Source of the DNA: Eledone cirrhosa
Lineage: Eukaryota > Mollusca > Cephalopoda > Octopoda > Eledonidae
NCBI GenBank assembly: GCA_964016885.1
Contig: OZ024740.1
Span: 206,034,821-206,098,820 of the forward strand
Length of the DNA: 64,000 nt
Direction of reading: 5' to 3'
A model generated the notes under the pieces. The model searched no databases and was not told the DNA's origin. It saw only the letters and a list, made by a program, of their open reading frames with translations. Both the position numbers and the translations under genes were made by a program. How positions within the stretch are numbered: the first letter of the stretch is position 1; the number at the start of each line of letters is the position of its first letter. This document shows positions 35,701-50,700 of the stretch, piece after piece.

Positions 35701-38700
35701 GGGGTTTAGCCTTGCAAAGAACCACCATCCCACCCTGTCCTCTTAGTCACTTAATGCTCATAAAATTTGGACAACTCCAAACATTGTTCAACCTGTGAAA
35801 GCAGGGAAACTCTTATTTAACTCTTTCAATACCAGTGATATTTTCTTATATTTTACTGCTCCAGGCTGGAATTACATGTTAAATTTAGAGTTTTTCAAAA
35901 AAAAAATGTTAAAAATTAGATGAGATGTAAACAGAATGGTTGACTTAAGAAGCACTGGAAAAATTTGAAATGTGCATGTCCCAATGCAAATGACCATAAT
36001 AATAGTTGATCACTATAAATTATAACTGAAAAAATCAGGTTAAGTACTTTTGGAGAAAGAAAAAGGTAGACGGATGCACTTGTGAAAGATACAGTGTTTG
36101 ATTCCTTGCAGGCACCTCTATTCCCTTTTTTAATCACCAGGGGCAATCTGCCCAATTTTCTAAACTATTATTTATAGTGATTGACTATTATTATAATCAT
36201 TTGCGTTAGGACATGCACACTTCAAATTTCAAAACAGATATTTTGTTAAAATTTGTTTTAATTACTTTGTCTGGACCTGTTCTTTACAAACTAAACTAAA
36301 ATGTCTCACTACATCTTTGGAACTCAAGAGGTGGAAGGTAATTGGTTTACCAGTACATTTTCAATACTCAACGAGTTAAAAGTGAATGTTTTTCTTTATT
36401 GAGTGTTGGTGCCATGAAAAATATACTCTGTACACTCTGTAAGATGGTTAGCATTAAGAAGAGCATCCAGCCATAAAAACCATGTCAAATAAGGAACACA
36501 TGTGCAAGATGGGGTTGCTCTCATCTATCTAGTCTTGGACCGTGAGAACTTGTCCAACCCATGCTAGCATGGAAGACGAACACAAAATGATGACGATGAT
36601 GATTATTATCATTTTCTCTTAGTAATGTGCAAAATAATAAGAATGCTGATAATTCTTTTATCCATCAAAACCTATCTGCTGTATTTTCATTTCTATCTTC
36701 CAGCTTACCCATCATGCTCTTCTAATGAGTTTACCTGTGCCAATGGTCGCTGTATCAATTTAAACTGGACGTGTGATTTTGATGACGATTGCCATGATCA
36801 CTCTGATGAAATTAACTGTAAAGATAGTAAGTTAGTTTAAAAATGACTTTCATCGAGAGTACTCTTCAGTTGTGTCAAGGGTACGACCACTGCTTTAGTG
36901 TCGGTGACATGATAAAATGCACCTAGTACACTCTGTAAAGTGGTTGCAGTAGGAAGGGTATCCAGCCAGAGAAAACCTGCCAAACAAAGGAGTGAAAGGG
37001 CTCTTCAGTTGTGTCAGAGGGTATGACGACCTCCCTAGTGCTGGGGCCACAAAAATGCACTTGAGGCACTCTGTTGAGAGAGAAAGAATGTCATAGCTCC
37101 AATTAAGTGCTGACTTCATCAAATCCTTGCTAGCAGGGAGAAAGGATGTTATATGATAATGATGATAATTCCCTATAACCATAGATTGATATTTTCAATA
37201 TGAATTGAAGTTCAAGTATCATTATTATTTGCTTTCATGTTTTATTCTTAAGTCTTTATTACATAATTAAAATATAATTTTATATGAATAATGCACTGCA
37301 TGTTAAGACCTTCAACCAGAATGTAGATAATCTGAGAGCAATAAATGGCTCAAAGCTAAATGTAGTTGATAATAAAGCTGAATTTAGATGATACCGGGTA
37401 CCTAGTAGGTTGGGTGAGCAGCTGTGATACTGATATTAAAATTAAGAAAGCTCTGGCATGGACAATGAGGCATAAACTGCAGAAAATATGGAAGTGATGA
37501 CTGCCAAAATGAATCAAGATATGATTGTTTTTAGCCATTGTTGAGTCATTCTTGTAGGGTAAAACAAACAGAAAAACAGAAGGTTGCTAGACAAAGGTGC
37601 TACATGTGGCCCTTGAGGTGAAGTAGCAGCAGTGATGGCAAACAAATGCCAGTATGGAAACCTTCCAAAGTTAGTGAGAAGCATATGTTTGTTGAATGCT
37701 CAGCCACTTGCATGTTAATTTCACAAACAGGCTGTTTCATTGATCAAACAACTGAAACACTCATCATTAAAACTGACTGTGGTTCATTCCACATTTCATT
37801 CTAGTTTTAACGACCGAAAGAATACGATCACGAATATAAACGGTCGAAATGGGGTTCTTCCAAAGGGTCTTTGAAGTAACGTTACGCAATAGAGTGCGTA
37901 GCTCAGAGATCAGAGAGTCACTCCAGGTAGAACCACTGCTTCTCCGAATTGAGAGTTCACAGCTCCCAAACTATGGGCATGTTGTTAGAATGTCTCAGGA
38001 AAAATCGCTGGACAGATTTTACAGGCAAAACCAACTGGCAGGAGACCCAGGGGTAGACCCTGAGCAAGATAGTTGGATAACATCCATGAGCTTGGCTGGT
38101 CTCACTTGGGATCCAGTTGGAGACAGTTGCTTCTGATGGGACCCACTGGAAGGAATTATTTGAGGACGCAGCCCCACAACCCTCTCAGGAATAAATGGGG
38201 GGAAAATGAAGAAGCTAAAATAAAAAAAATTTTGTCAGTATTTTTTTAACTTATTGGCAGCATAAATTGTATTCATGTTTATGTATTTTGGTTCTTTCCT
38301 TCCATTTAGTTCACAGAACTACAACTACTGTTTCAACTGCAACTAATTCAAGTTCCTTACCCAGGTGTAATGGTGCAGAGTTCCAGTGTGATAATGGCTT
38401 TTGTATTTTTGCCAATGAACGCTGTGATGGCATCAATGACTGTGATGATAACTCTGATGAAGAAAACTGTAAGTAACAAATACTATATAGAACAGATGTT
38501 AAAGTTATAAGAATTAAAAACAAATGATACAGTATTTGGTAATCAAACAGAAACAATGTAGGGTCTGATAGGACTCTTCAATTCATGTATATATGTCTGG
38601 GTCTTTTATTCCATGTCGCTCACAGAACTAAAACTTCTATTTATATATGTCTGGGTCTTTCATTTCATGTAAGCTATAAGAAAAATTAAACAAAACAAGT

Positions 38701-41700
38701 TTACATTTTTTTTTATATTTTATGATATTTTGGGGTTAGGACTTGTTTTACAAAAGAAAAGAAATGGTATGTGGAATATTTTTACCATATTGCTACTGTA
38801 ACAATTTCATTTATCTCTTGAAGGTTTCCTCTCTCCTCCACCGCCAAGCTGTCAAGTTGATGAGTTCTGGTGCACTACTGATAGAAAGTGTTTCTTAGCA
38901 AGGATGCTGTGTGATGGTCATGTAGACTGTTCTGATGGCAGTGATGAAGAACATTGTTGTAAGTATCATACTTTTCTTCAACCACTAACTTTTCACATGG
39001 ATTAAAAACAGGGTAAAGACCCCCTTCGGTCACAAATGACCATGGGATTGTTTCTTAGAAAGTTCCCTCTCTGTGTCACAAGTCTAAGCAAGGTTGTTTA
39101 TGCAAGACCAGCAGTCGCTCATGCATACCAGTCTCCCCTCGTCACACCTCCAATGATGTCCAAGGGAAAGGCAAAGGGTGATACAGCTTGGCACAAGTGA
39201 TGTCAACTTATTTCTACAGCAGAGTAAACTGGAGTAACGTGAAATAAAGTATTTTGCTCAAGAACACAACGCAAAGCTCGGTCCAAGAATCAAACTCACA
39301 ACCTCATGATTGTAACCCCGACACTCTAACCACTAAGCCATGCACCTTCACATGGATTATATATATTTTATTCTCTTCTTTGAATGAGAAAATAGAAACT
39401 CAGCCTGTTTATCACTTGAAATGATGAGCATTCAGTTGTTCAATCAAGTGAACATCCAACTCGTGAATGTGTAAGTGGTTCAATATTCCATAGAAATGCG
39501 AACCACTAACATCATTTCTAATCCAAATTAGTGTGATACAATAAGGTCAGAATTACAAGTACAATTTATCCACTTGGTTTCCACAGAGTCTCTGTCTACC
39601 GACTTTCACTCACAAGGCTTGACTCAAGCTATGGCTGTGGTAAAGAACTTGCCCAACATTCCAAGTAGTGGGATCGAACACAGGACCTCATGATTGTGAA
39701 GTGAACTTCTCAGCTACTCAACCATCTCTGCTGTAAAGACTAGCAGTACTAACAAATGTACAAGTATTTTGTTAGCTTGCAATACTACATTCAATTCTTC
39801 AATGGTAAAAAAGTAGTTTGATAGACTTGCATTCTATCCAGTGAGAGCTTTATCAAAGGGTTAATCTTAAGTTTAGATTTGTTTAAATAAGTTAATAAGT
39901 TACAACTACTATTTAGTTTAAAATGGATTATATGTTCATTTTAAAAGAATCTTGTCATTATGTGACTGAATGCAGATGAACTATAATGATAGTGAAAATG
40001 CATTCACTGTTCTTACCTTGATGCTGAAGTAGCTTAAAATACTCACAGCAACACTATTCTACATAAATATATTGTATATGGATCCATGTTGTGTGAGTGT
40101 AATCTTTAAGTATAAAGTGTTCACATGTAAATTTATATCTTTTATCATAATTTTATATAAGAAAATTTGGTTTAGTTATATTCCAAACATCAGCCTAAAA
40201 ATGATAAAAAGTTATTTTTGTAAATCCTTCAGAACTTTGATTATTTTAAAAATTACTTAAAAAATCATATGTAGGCAGTGTATATATTTAGAAATATGCA
40301 AATGAAAGAGTTAATGTACACAATACAAAAAATATAGACTATATTTCCTTATTCAACAAATTTTTTCTTCACTCCTTCCATACTTCATGTGTAATATTTC
40401 CTAATTTTTCAACCCTTCCTCAATCTATTATAACATCCTCTCTTTCTGTAACCATTCCTATAAACCATTAGGGATGTATAGTAAGTACATAAGTGGAGGT
40501 GCAGTTCTAATATTTATATTAATTATGTATAGATTGTATTGTTTAATATAATATATATTTCAATCTCTCTAATATTGAAAGACAATAACCGAACATGTCT
40601 GAGGTATTTGTGAAAATCCTGGGATAGGTTAAAAAGTCAGACAGAGAACAAGTTTGTGATTTCATCAATTTACTTTGACATCTGGAAAGCTGAATTGTAC
40701 CCATCCTTAAATACTAAAAATAAAATAGGAAATGCGGATGAAATTAATGAAACAGTATAAAATTTTGAGAGGAAAATGTATTTGAAAAATGATGTTTAAT
40801 CTTTTATCTAATAAAAAAATAAGTTAGAGATAGTTATAATTTTATGTCCATTGTTCTATATGTTTGAAAAACCCATAGCTTATCCCAGTTTCATGGATGC
40901 TAAATAACTGAGTGTACAGTAATTCTCTGTCTTGATATGATGTCAATCCACCACAGAGTTCACTCTTAGCTGTTGCTGGGACACACTCTCAGCTGAGTGA
41001 AGTAGAATGTGAAATTAAGTGCCTTCTCAAGAACACAACGTATCTTCCAGTCTGGAAATTGAACCCACAAACGTAGGATTGTAAGCTCAACATCCTAAAC
41101 ACCTAGGCTATGATTGTAAGCCCAACATCCTAAACACCTAGGCTATGATTGTAAGCCCAACATCCTAAACACCTAGGCTATGATTGTAAGCCCAACATCC
41201 TAAACACCTAGGCTATGATTGTAAGCCCAACATCCTAAAGACCTAGGCTATGATTGTAAGAACAACATCCTAAACGCCTAGGCTATGATTGTAAGCCCAA
41301 CATCCTAAAGACCTAGGCTATGATTGTAAGAACAACATCCTAAACGCCTAGGCTATGATTGTAAGCCCAACATCCTAAAGACCTAGGCTATGGTTGTAAG
41401 CCCAACATCCTAAACACCTAGGCTATGGTTGTAAGCCCAACATCCTAAACACCTAGGCTATGATTGTAAGCCCAACATCCTAAATGCCTAGGCTATGATT
41501 GTAAGCCAAACATCCAAATCACCTAGGCTATGATTGTAAGCCCAACATCCTAAACACCTAGGCTATGATTGTAAGCCCAACATCCTAAACACCTAGGCTA
41601 TGGTTGTAAGCCCAACATCCTAAACACCTAGGCTATGATTGTAAGCACAACACCCTAAACACCTAGGCTATGATTGTAAGCCCAACATCATAAACAGCTA

Positions 41701-44700
41701 GGCTATGATTGTAAGCCCAACATCGTAAACACCTACGCTATAATTGTAAGCCCAACATCCTAAACACCTAGGCTATGATTGTAAGCCAAACATCCAAATC
41801 ACCTAGGCTATGATTGTAAGCCCAACATCCTAAACACCTAGGCTATGATTGTAAGCCCAACATCCTAAACACCTAGGCTATGATTGTAAGCCCAACATCC
41901 TAAAAACCTAGGCTATGATTGTAAGCCCAACATCCTAAACACCTAGGCTATGGTTGTAAGCTCAACATCCTAAACGCCTAGGCTATGGTTGTAAGGCCAA
42001 CATCCTAAACGCCTAGGCTATGGTTGTAAGGCCAACATCCTAAACGCCTAGGCTATGGTTGTAAGCCCAACATCCTAAACACCTAGGCTATGGTTGTAAG
42101 CCCAACATCCTAAACGCCTAGGCTATGGTTGTAAGGCCAACATCCTAAACGCCTAGGCTATGGTTGTAAGCCCAACATCCTAAACACCTAGGCTATGCTT
42201 GTAAGCCCAACATCCTAAATGCCTAGGCTATAATTGTAAGCCCAACATCCTAAACACCTAGGCTATGATTGTAAGCCCAACATCCTAAACACCTAGGCTA
42301 TGGTTGTAAGCCCAACATCCTAAACGCCTAGGCTATGGTTGCAAGGCCAACATCCTAAACACCTAGGCTATGATTGTAAGCCCAACATCCTAAACACCTA
42401 GGCTATGATTGTAAGCCCAACATCCTAAATGCCTAGGCTATAATTGTAAGCCCAACATCCTAAACACCTAGGCTATGGTTGTAAGCCCAACATCCTAAAC
42501 ACCTAGGCTATGGTTGTAAGCTCAACATCCTAAACACCTAGGCTATGATTGTAAGCCCAACATCCTAAACACCTAGGCTATGGTTGTAAGCTCAACATCC
42601 TAAAAACCTAGGCTATGATTGTAAGCCCAACATCCTAAACACCTAGGCTATGATTGTAAGCCCAACATCCTAAATGCCTAGGCTATGGTTGTAAGCTCAA
42701 CATCCTAAACACCTAGGCTATGATTGTAAGCCCAACATCCTAAACACCTAGGCTATGATTGTAAGCCCAACATCCTAAACACCTAGGCTATGGTTGTAAG
42801 CCCAAAATCCTAAACGCCTAGGCTATGGTTGTAAGCCCAACATCCTAAACACCTAGGCTATGGTTGTAAGCCCAACATCCTAAACACCTAGGCTATGGTT
42901 GTAAGCCCAACATCCTAAACGCCTAGGCTATGGTTGTAAGCCCAACATCCTAAACACCTAGGCTATGGTTGTAAGCCCAACATCCTAAACGCCTAGGCTA
43001 TGGTTGTAAGCCCAACATCCTAAACACCTAGGCTATAATTGTAAGCCCAACATCCTAAACACCTAGGCTATGATTGTAAGCCCAACATCCTAAACACCTA
43101 GGCTATGGTTGTAAGCCCAACATCCTAAACACCTAGGCTATGGTTGTAAGCCCAACATCCTAAACGCCTAGGCTATGGTTGTAAGCCCAACATCCTAAAC
43201 ACCTAGGCTATGGTTGTAAGCCCAACATCCTAAATGCCTAGGCTATGGTTGTAAGCCCAACATCCTAAACGCCTAGGCTATGGTTGTAAGCCCAACATCC
43301 TAAACACCTAGGCTATGGTTGTAAGGCCAACATCCTAAACACCTAGGCTATGGTTGTAAGCCCAACATCCTAAACACCTAGGCTATGGTTGTAAGCCCAA
43401 CATCCTAAACACCTAGGCTATGGTTGTAAGCCCAACATCCTAAACGCCTAGGCTATGGTTGTAAGGCCAACATCCTAAACACCTAGGCTATGGTTGTAAG
43501 GCCAACATCCTAAACACCTAGGCTATGGTTGTAAGCCCAACATCCTAAACACCTAGGCTATGGTTGTAAGCCCAACATCCTAAACGCCTAGGCTATGGTT
43601 GTAAGCCCAACATCCTAAACACCTAGGCTATGGTTGTAAGCCCAACATCCTAAACGCCTAGGCTATGGTTGTAAGCCCAACATCCTAAATGCCTAGGCTA
43701 TGGTTGTAAGCCCAACATCCTAAACACCTAGGCTATGGTTGTAAGCCCAACATCCTAAACGCCTAGGCTATGGTTGTAAGGCCAACATCCTAAACACCTA
43801 GGCTATGGTTGTAAGGCCAACATCCTAAACACCTAGGCTATGGTTGTAAGGCCAACATCCTAAACACCTAGGCTATGGTTGTAAGCCCAACATCCTAAAC
43901 ACCTAGGCTATGGTTGTAAGCCCAACATCCTAAACACCTAGGCTATGGTTGTAAGCCCAACATCCTAAACGCCTAGGCTATGGTTGTAAGGCCAACATCC
44001 TAAACACCTAGGCTATGGTTGTAAGGCCAACATCCTAAACACCTAGGCTATGGTTGTAAGCCCAACATCCTAAACACCTAGGCTATGGTTGTAAGCCCAA
44101 CATCCTAAACGCCTAGGCTATGGTTGTAAGCCCAACATCCTAAACACCTAGGCTATGGTTGTAAGCCCAACATCCTAAACGCCTAGGCTATGGTTGTAAG
44201 CCCAACATCCTAAATGCCTAGGCTATGGTTGTAAGCCCAACATCCTAAACACCTAGGCTATGGTTGTAAGCCCAACATCCTAAACGCCTAGGCTATGGTT
44301 GTAAGGCCAACATCCTAAACACCTAGGCTATGGTTGTAAGCCCAACATCCTAAACACCTAGGCTATGGTTGTAAGCCCAAAATCCTAAACGCCTAGGCTA
44401 TGGTTGTAAGCCCAACATCCTAAACACCTAGGCTATGGTTGTAAGCCCAACATCCTAAACGCCTAGGCTATGGTTGTAAGCCCAACATCCTAAATGCCTA
44501 GGCTATGGTTGTAAGCCCAACATCCTAAACACCTAGGCTATGGTTGTAAGCCCAACATCCTAAACGCCTAGGCTATGGTTGTAAGGCCAACATCCTAAAC
44601 ACCTAGGCTATGGTTGTAAGGCCAACATCCTAAACACCTAGGCTATGGTTGTAAGGCCAACATCCTAAACACCTAGGCTATGGTTGTAAGCCCAACATCC

Positions 44701-47700
44701 TAAACACCTAGGCTATGGTTGTAAGCCCAACATCCTAAACACCTAGGCTATGGTTGTAAGCCCAACATCCTAAACGCCTAGGCTATGGTTGTAAGGCCAA
44801 CATCCTAAACACCTAGGCTATGGTTGTAAGGCCAACATCCTAAACACCTAGGCTATGGTTGTAAGCCCAACATCCTAAACACCTAGGCTATGGTTGTAAG
44901 CCCAACATCCTAAACGCCTAGGCTATGGTTGTAAGCCCAACATCCTAAACACCTAGGCTATGGTTGTAAGCCCAACATCCTAAACGCCTAGGCTATGGTT
45001 GTAAGCCCAACATCCTAAATGCCTAGGCTATGGTTGTAAGCCCAACATCCTAAACACCTAGGCTATGGTTGTAAGCCCAACATCCTAAACGCCTAGGCTA
45101 TGGTTGTAAGGCCAACATCCTAAACACCTAGGCTATGGTTGTAAGCCCAACATCCTAAACACCTAGGCTATGGTTGTAAGCCCAAAATCCTAAACGCCTA
45201 GGCTATGGTTGTAAGCCCAACATCCTAAACACCTAGGCTATGGTTGTAAGCCCAACATCCTAAACGCCTAGGCTATGGTTGTAAGCCCAACATCCTAAAC
45301 GCCTAGGCTATGGTTGTAAGCCCAACATCCTAAACACCTAGGCTATGGTTGTAAGCCCAACATCCTAAACACCTAGGCTATGGTTGTAAGCCCAACATCC
45401 TAAACACCTAGGCTATGGTTGTAAGCCCAACATCCTAAACACCTAGGCTATGGTTGTAAGCCCAACATCCTAAACGCCTAGGCTATGGTTGTAAGCCCAA
45501 CATCCTAAACGCCTAGGCTATGGTTGTAAGCCCAACATCCTAAACGCCTAGGCTATGGTTGTAAGCCCAACATCCTAAACACCTAGGCTATGGTTGTAAG
45601 CCCAACATCCTAAACGCCTAGGCTATGGTTGTAAGCCCAACATCCTAAACACCTAGGCTATGGTTGTAAGCCCAACATCCTAAACACCTAGGCTATGGTT
45701 GTAAGCCCAACATCCTAAACACCTAGGCTATGGTTGTAAGCCCAACATCCTAAACGCCTAGGCTATGGTTGTAAGCCCAACATCCTAAACACCTAGGCTA
45801 TGGTTGTAAGCCCAACATCCTAAACACCTAGGCTATGGTTGTAAGCCCAACATCCTAAACACCTAGGCTATGGTTGTAAGCCCAACATCCTAAACGCCTA
45901 GGCTATGGTTGTAAGCCCAACATCCTAAACACCTAGGCTATGGTTGTAAGCCCAACATCCTAAACACCTAGGCTATGGTTGTAAGCCCAACATCCTAAAC
46001 ACCTAGGCTATGGTTGTAAGGCCAACATCCTAAACACCTAGGCTATGGTTGTAAGCCCAACATCCTAAACGCCTAGGCTATGGTTGTAAGGCCAACATCC
46101 TAAACACCTAGGCTATGATTGTAAGCCCAACATCCTAAATGCCTAGGCTATGGTTGTAAGCCCAACATCCTAAACACCTAGGCTATGATTGTAAGGCCAA
46201 CATCCTAAACACCTAGGCTATGGTTGTAAGGCCAACATCCTAAACACCTAGGCTATGGTTGTAAGCCCAACATCCTAAACGCCTAGGCTATGGTTGTAAG
46301 CCCAACATCCTAAACACCTAGGCTATGGTTGTAAGCCCAACATCCTAAACGCCTCGGCTATGGTTGTAAGGCCAACATCCTAAACACCTAGGCTATGGTT
46401 GTAAGGCCAACATCCTAAACACCTAGGCTATGGTTGTAAGCCCAACATCCTAAACGCCTAGGCTATGGTTGTAAGGCCAACATCCTAAACACCTAGGCTA
46501 TGGTTGTAAGCCCAACATCCTAAACACCTAGGCTATGGTTGTAAGGCCAACATCCTAAACACCTAGGCTATGGTTGTAAGGCCAACATCCTAAATGCCTA
46601 GGCTATGGTTGTAAGCCCAACATCCTAAACACCTAGGCTATGGTTGTAAGGCCAACATCCTAAACACCTAGGCTATGGTTGTAAGGCCAACATCCTAAAT
46701 GCCTAGGCTATGATTGTAAGCCCAACATCCTAAATGCCTAGGCTATGGTTGTAAGCCCAACATCCTAAACACCTAGGCTATGGTTGTAAGCCCAACATCC
46801 TAAATGCCTAGGCTATGGTTGTAAGGCCAACATCCTAAACACCTAGGCTATGGTTGTAAGGCCAACATCCTAAACACCTAGGCTATGGTTGTAAGGCCAA
46901 CATCCTAAACACCTAGGCTATGGTTGTAAGCCCAACATCCTAAACACCTAGGCTATGGTTGTAAGGCCAACATCCTAAACACCTAGGCTATGGTTGTAAG
47001 GCCAACATCCTAAATGCCTAGGCTATGGTTGTAAGCCCAACATCCTAAACACCTAGGCTATGGTTGTAAGGCCAACATCCTAAACACCTAGGCTATGGTT
47101 GTAAGGCCAACATCCTAAATGCCTAGGCTATGATTGTAAGCCCAACATCCTAAATGCCTAGGCTATGGTTGTAAGCCCAACATCCTAAACACCTAGGCTA
47201 TGGTTGTAAGCCCAACATCCTAAATGCCTAGGCTATGGTTGTAAGGCCAACATCCTAAATGCCTAGGCTATGGTTGTAAGCCCAACATCCTAAACACCTA
47301 GGCTATGGTTGTAAGGCCAACATCCTAAACACCTAGGCTATGGTTGTAAGGCCAACATCCTAAATGCCTAGGCTATGATTGTAAGCCCAACATCCTAAAT
47401 GCCTAGGCTATGGTTGTAAGCCCAACATCCTAAACACCTAGGCTATGGTTGTAAGCCCAACATCCTAAATGCCTAGGCTATGGTTGTAAGGCCAACATCC
47501 TAAACACCTAGGCTATGGTTGTAAGCCCAACATCCTAAACGCCTAGGCTATGGTTGTAAGCCCAACATCCTAAACGCCTAGGCTATGGTTGTAAGGCCAA
47601 CATCCTAAACACCTAGGCTATGGTTGTAAGCCCAACATCCTAAACACCTAGTCTATGGTTGTAAGCTCAACATCCTAAACGCCTAGGCTATGGTTGTAAG

Positions 47701-50700
47701 CCCAACATCCTAAACACCTAGGCTATGGTTGTAAGGCCAACATCCTAAACACCTAGTCTATGGTTGTAAGCTCAACATCCTAAACGCCTAGGCTATGGTT
47801 GTAAGCCCAACATCCTAAACGCCTAGGCTATGGTTGTAAGCCCAACATCCTAAACGCCTAGGCTATGGTTGTAAGGCCAACATCCTAAACGCCTAGGCTA
47901 TGGTTGTAAGCCCAACATCCTAAACACCTAGTCTATGGTTGTAAGCTCAACATCCTAAACGCCTAGGCTATGGTTGTAAGCCCAACATCCTAAACACCTA
48001 GGCTATGGTTGTAAGGCCAACATCCTAAACACCTAGTCTATGGTTGTAAGCTCAACATCCTAAACGCCTAGGCTATGGTTGTAAGCCCAACATCCTAAAC
48101 ACCTAGGCTATGGTTGTAAGCCCAACATCCTAAACACCTAGTCTATGGTTGTAAGCTCAACATCCTAAACGCCTAGGCTATGGTTGTAAGCCCAACATCC
48201 TAAACACCTAGGCTATGGTTGTAAGCCCAACATCCTAAACACCTAGGCTATGGTTGTAAGCCCAACATCCTAAACACCTAGGCTATGGTTGTAAGCCCAA
48301 CATCCTAAACACCTAGGCTATGGTTGTAAGCCCAACATCCTAAACGCCTAGGCTATGGTTGTAAGCCCAACATCCTAAACACCTAGGCTATGGTTGTAAG
48401 CCCAACATCCTAAACACCTAGGCTATGGTTGTAAGCCCAACATCCTAAACACCTAGGCTATGGTTGTAAGCCCAACATCCTAAACGCCTAGGCTATGGTT
48501 GTAAGCCCAACATCCTAAACACCTAGGCTATGGTTGTAAGCCCAACATCCTAAACACCTAGGCTATGGTTGTAAGGCCAACATCCTAAACACCTAGGCTA
48601 TGGTTGTAAGCCCAACATCCTAAACGCCTAGGCTATGGTTGTAAGGCCAACATCCTAAACACCTAGGCTATGATTGTAAGCCCAACATCCTAAATGCCTA
48701 GGCTATGGTTGTAAGCCCAACATCCTAAACACCTAGGCTATGATTGTAAGGCCAACATCCTAAACACCTAGGCTATGGTTGTAAGGCCAACATCCTAAAC
48801 ACCTAGGCTATGGTTGTAAGCCCAACATCCTAAACGCCTAGGCTATGGTTGTAAGCCCAACATCCTAAACACCTAGGCTATGGTTGTAAGCCCAACATCC
48901 TAAACGCCTAGGCTATGGTTGTAAGGCCAACATCCTAAACACCTAGGCTATGGTTGTAAGGCCAACATCCTAAACACCTAGGCTATGGTTGTAAGCCCAA
49001 CATCCTAAACGCCTAGGCTATGGTTGTAAGGCCAACATCCTAAACACCTAGGCTATGGTTGTAAGGCCAACATCCTAAACACCTAGGCTATGGTTGTAAG
49101 CCCAACATCCTAAACACCTAGGCTATGGTTGTAAGCCCAAAATCCTAAACGCCTAGGCTATGGTTGTAAGCCCAACATCCTAAACACCTAGGCTATGGTT
49201 GTAAGCCCAACATCCTAAACGCCTAGGCTATGGTTGTAAGGCCAACATCCTAAACACCTAGGCTATGGTTGTAAGCCCAACATCCTAAACACCTAGGCTA
49301 TGGTTGTAAGGCCAACATCCTAAACACCTAGGCTATGGTTGTAAGGCCAACATCCTAAATGCCTAGGCTATGGTTGTAAGCCCAACATCCTAAACACCTA
49401 GGCTATGGTTGTAAGGCCAACATCCTAAACACCTAGGCTATGGTTGTAAGGCCAACATCCTAAATGCCTAGGCTATGATTGTAAGCCCAACATCCTAAAT
49501 GCCTAGGCTATGGTTGTAAGCCCAACATCCTAAACACCTAGGCTATGGTTGTAAGCCCAACATCCTAAATGCCTAGGCTATGGTTGTAAGGCCAACATCC
49601 TAAACACCTAGGCTATGGTTGTAAGGCCAACATCCTAAACACCTAGGCTATGGTTGTAAGGCCAACATCCTAAACACCTAGGCTATGGTTGTAAGCCCAA
49701 CATCCTAAACACCTAGGCTATGGTTGTAAGGCCAACATCCTAAACACCTAGGCTATGGTTGTAAGGCCAACATCCTAAATGCCTAGGCTATGGTTGTAAG
49801 CCCAACATCCTAAACACCTAGGCTATGGTTGTAAGGCCAACATCCTAAACACCTAGGCTATGGTTGTAAGGCCAACATCCTAAATGCCTAGGCTATGATT
49901 GTAAGCCCAACATCCTAAATGCCTAGGCTATGGTTGTAAGCCCAACATCCTAAACACCTAGGCTATGGTTGTAAGCCCAACATCCTAAATGCCTAGGCTA
50001 TGGTTGTAAGGCCAACATCCTAAATGCCTAGGCTATGGTTGTAAGCCCAACATCCTAAACACCTAGGCTATGGTTGTAAGGCCAACATCCTAAACACCTA
50101 GGCTATGGTTGTAAGGCCAACATCCTAAATGCCTAGGCTATGATTGTAAGCCCAACATCCTAAATGCCTAGGCTATGGTTGTAAGCCCAACATCCTAAAC
50201 ACCTAGGCTATGGTTGTAAGCCCAACATCCTAAATGCCTAGGCTATGGTTGTAAGGCCAACATCCTAAACACCTAGGCTATGGTTGTAAGCCCAACATCC
50301 TAAACGCCTAGGCTATGGTTGTAAGCCCAACATCCTAAACGCCTAGGCTATGGTTGTAAGGCCAACATCCTAAACACCTAGGCTATGGTTGTAAGCCCAA
50401 CATCCTAAACACCTAGTCTATGGTTGTAAGCTCAACATCCTAAACGCCTAGGCTATGGTTGTAAGCCCAACATCCTAAACACCTAGGCTATGGTTGTAAG
50501 GCCAACATCCTAAACACCTAGTCTATGGTTGTAAGCTCAACATCCTAAACGCCTAGGCTATGGTTGTAAGCCCAACATCCTAAACGCCTAGGCTATGGTT
50601 GTAAGCCCAACATCCTAAACGCCTAGGCTATGGTTGTAAGGCCAACATCCTAAACGCCTAGGCTATGGTTGTAAGCCCAACATCCTAAACACCTAGTCTA

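Noticed and set aside
37849..38136. Additional SORL1 exon or separate gene of 95 codons
   Set aside because: The protein matches the tail of a non-LTR retrotransposon, and a truncated second copy exists at 622-850.
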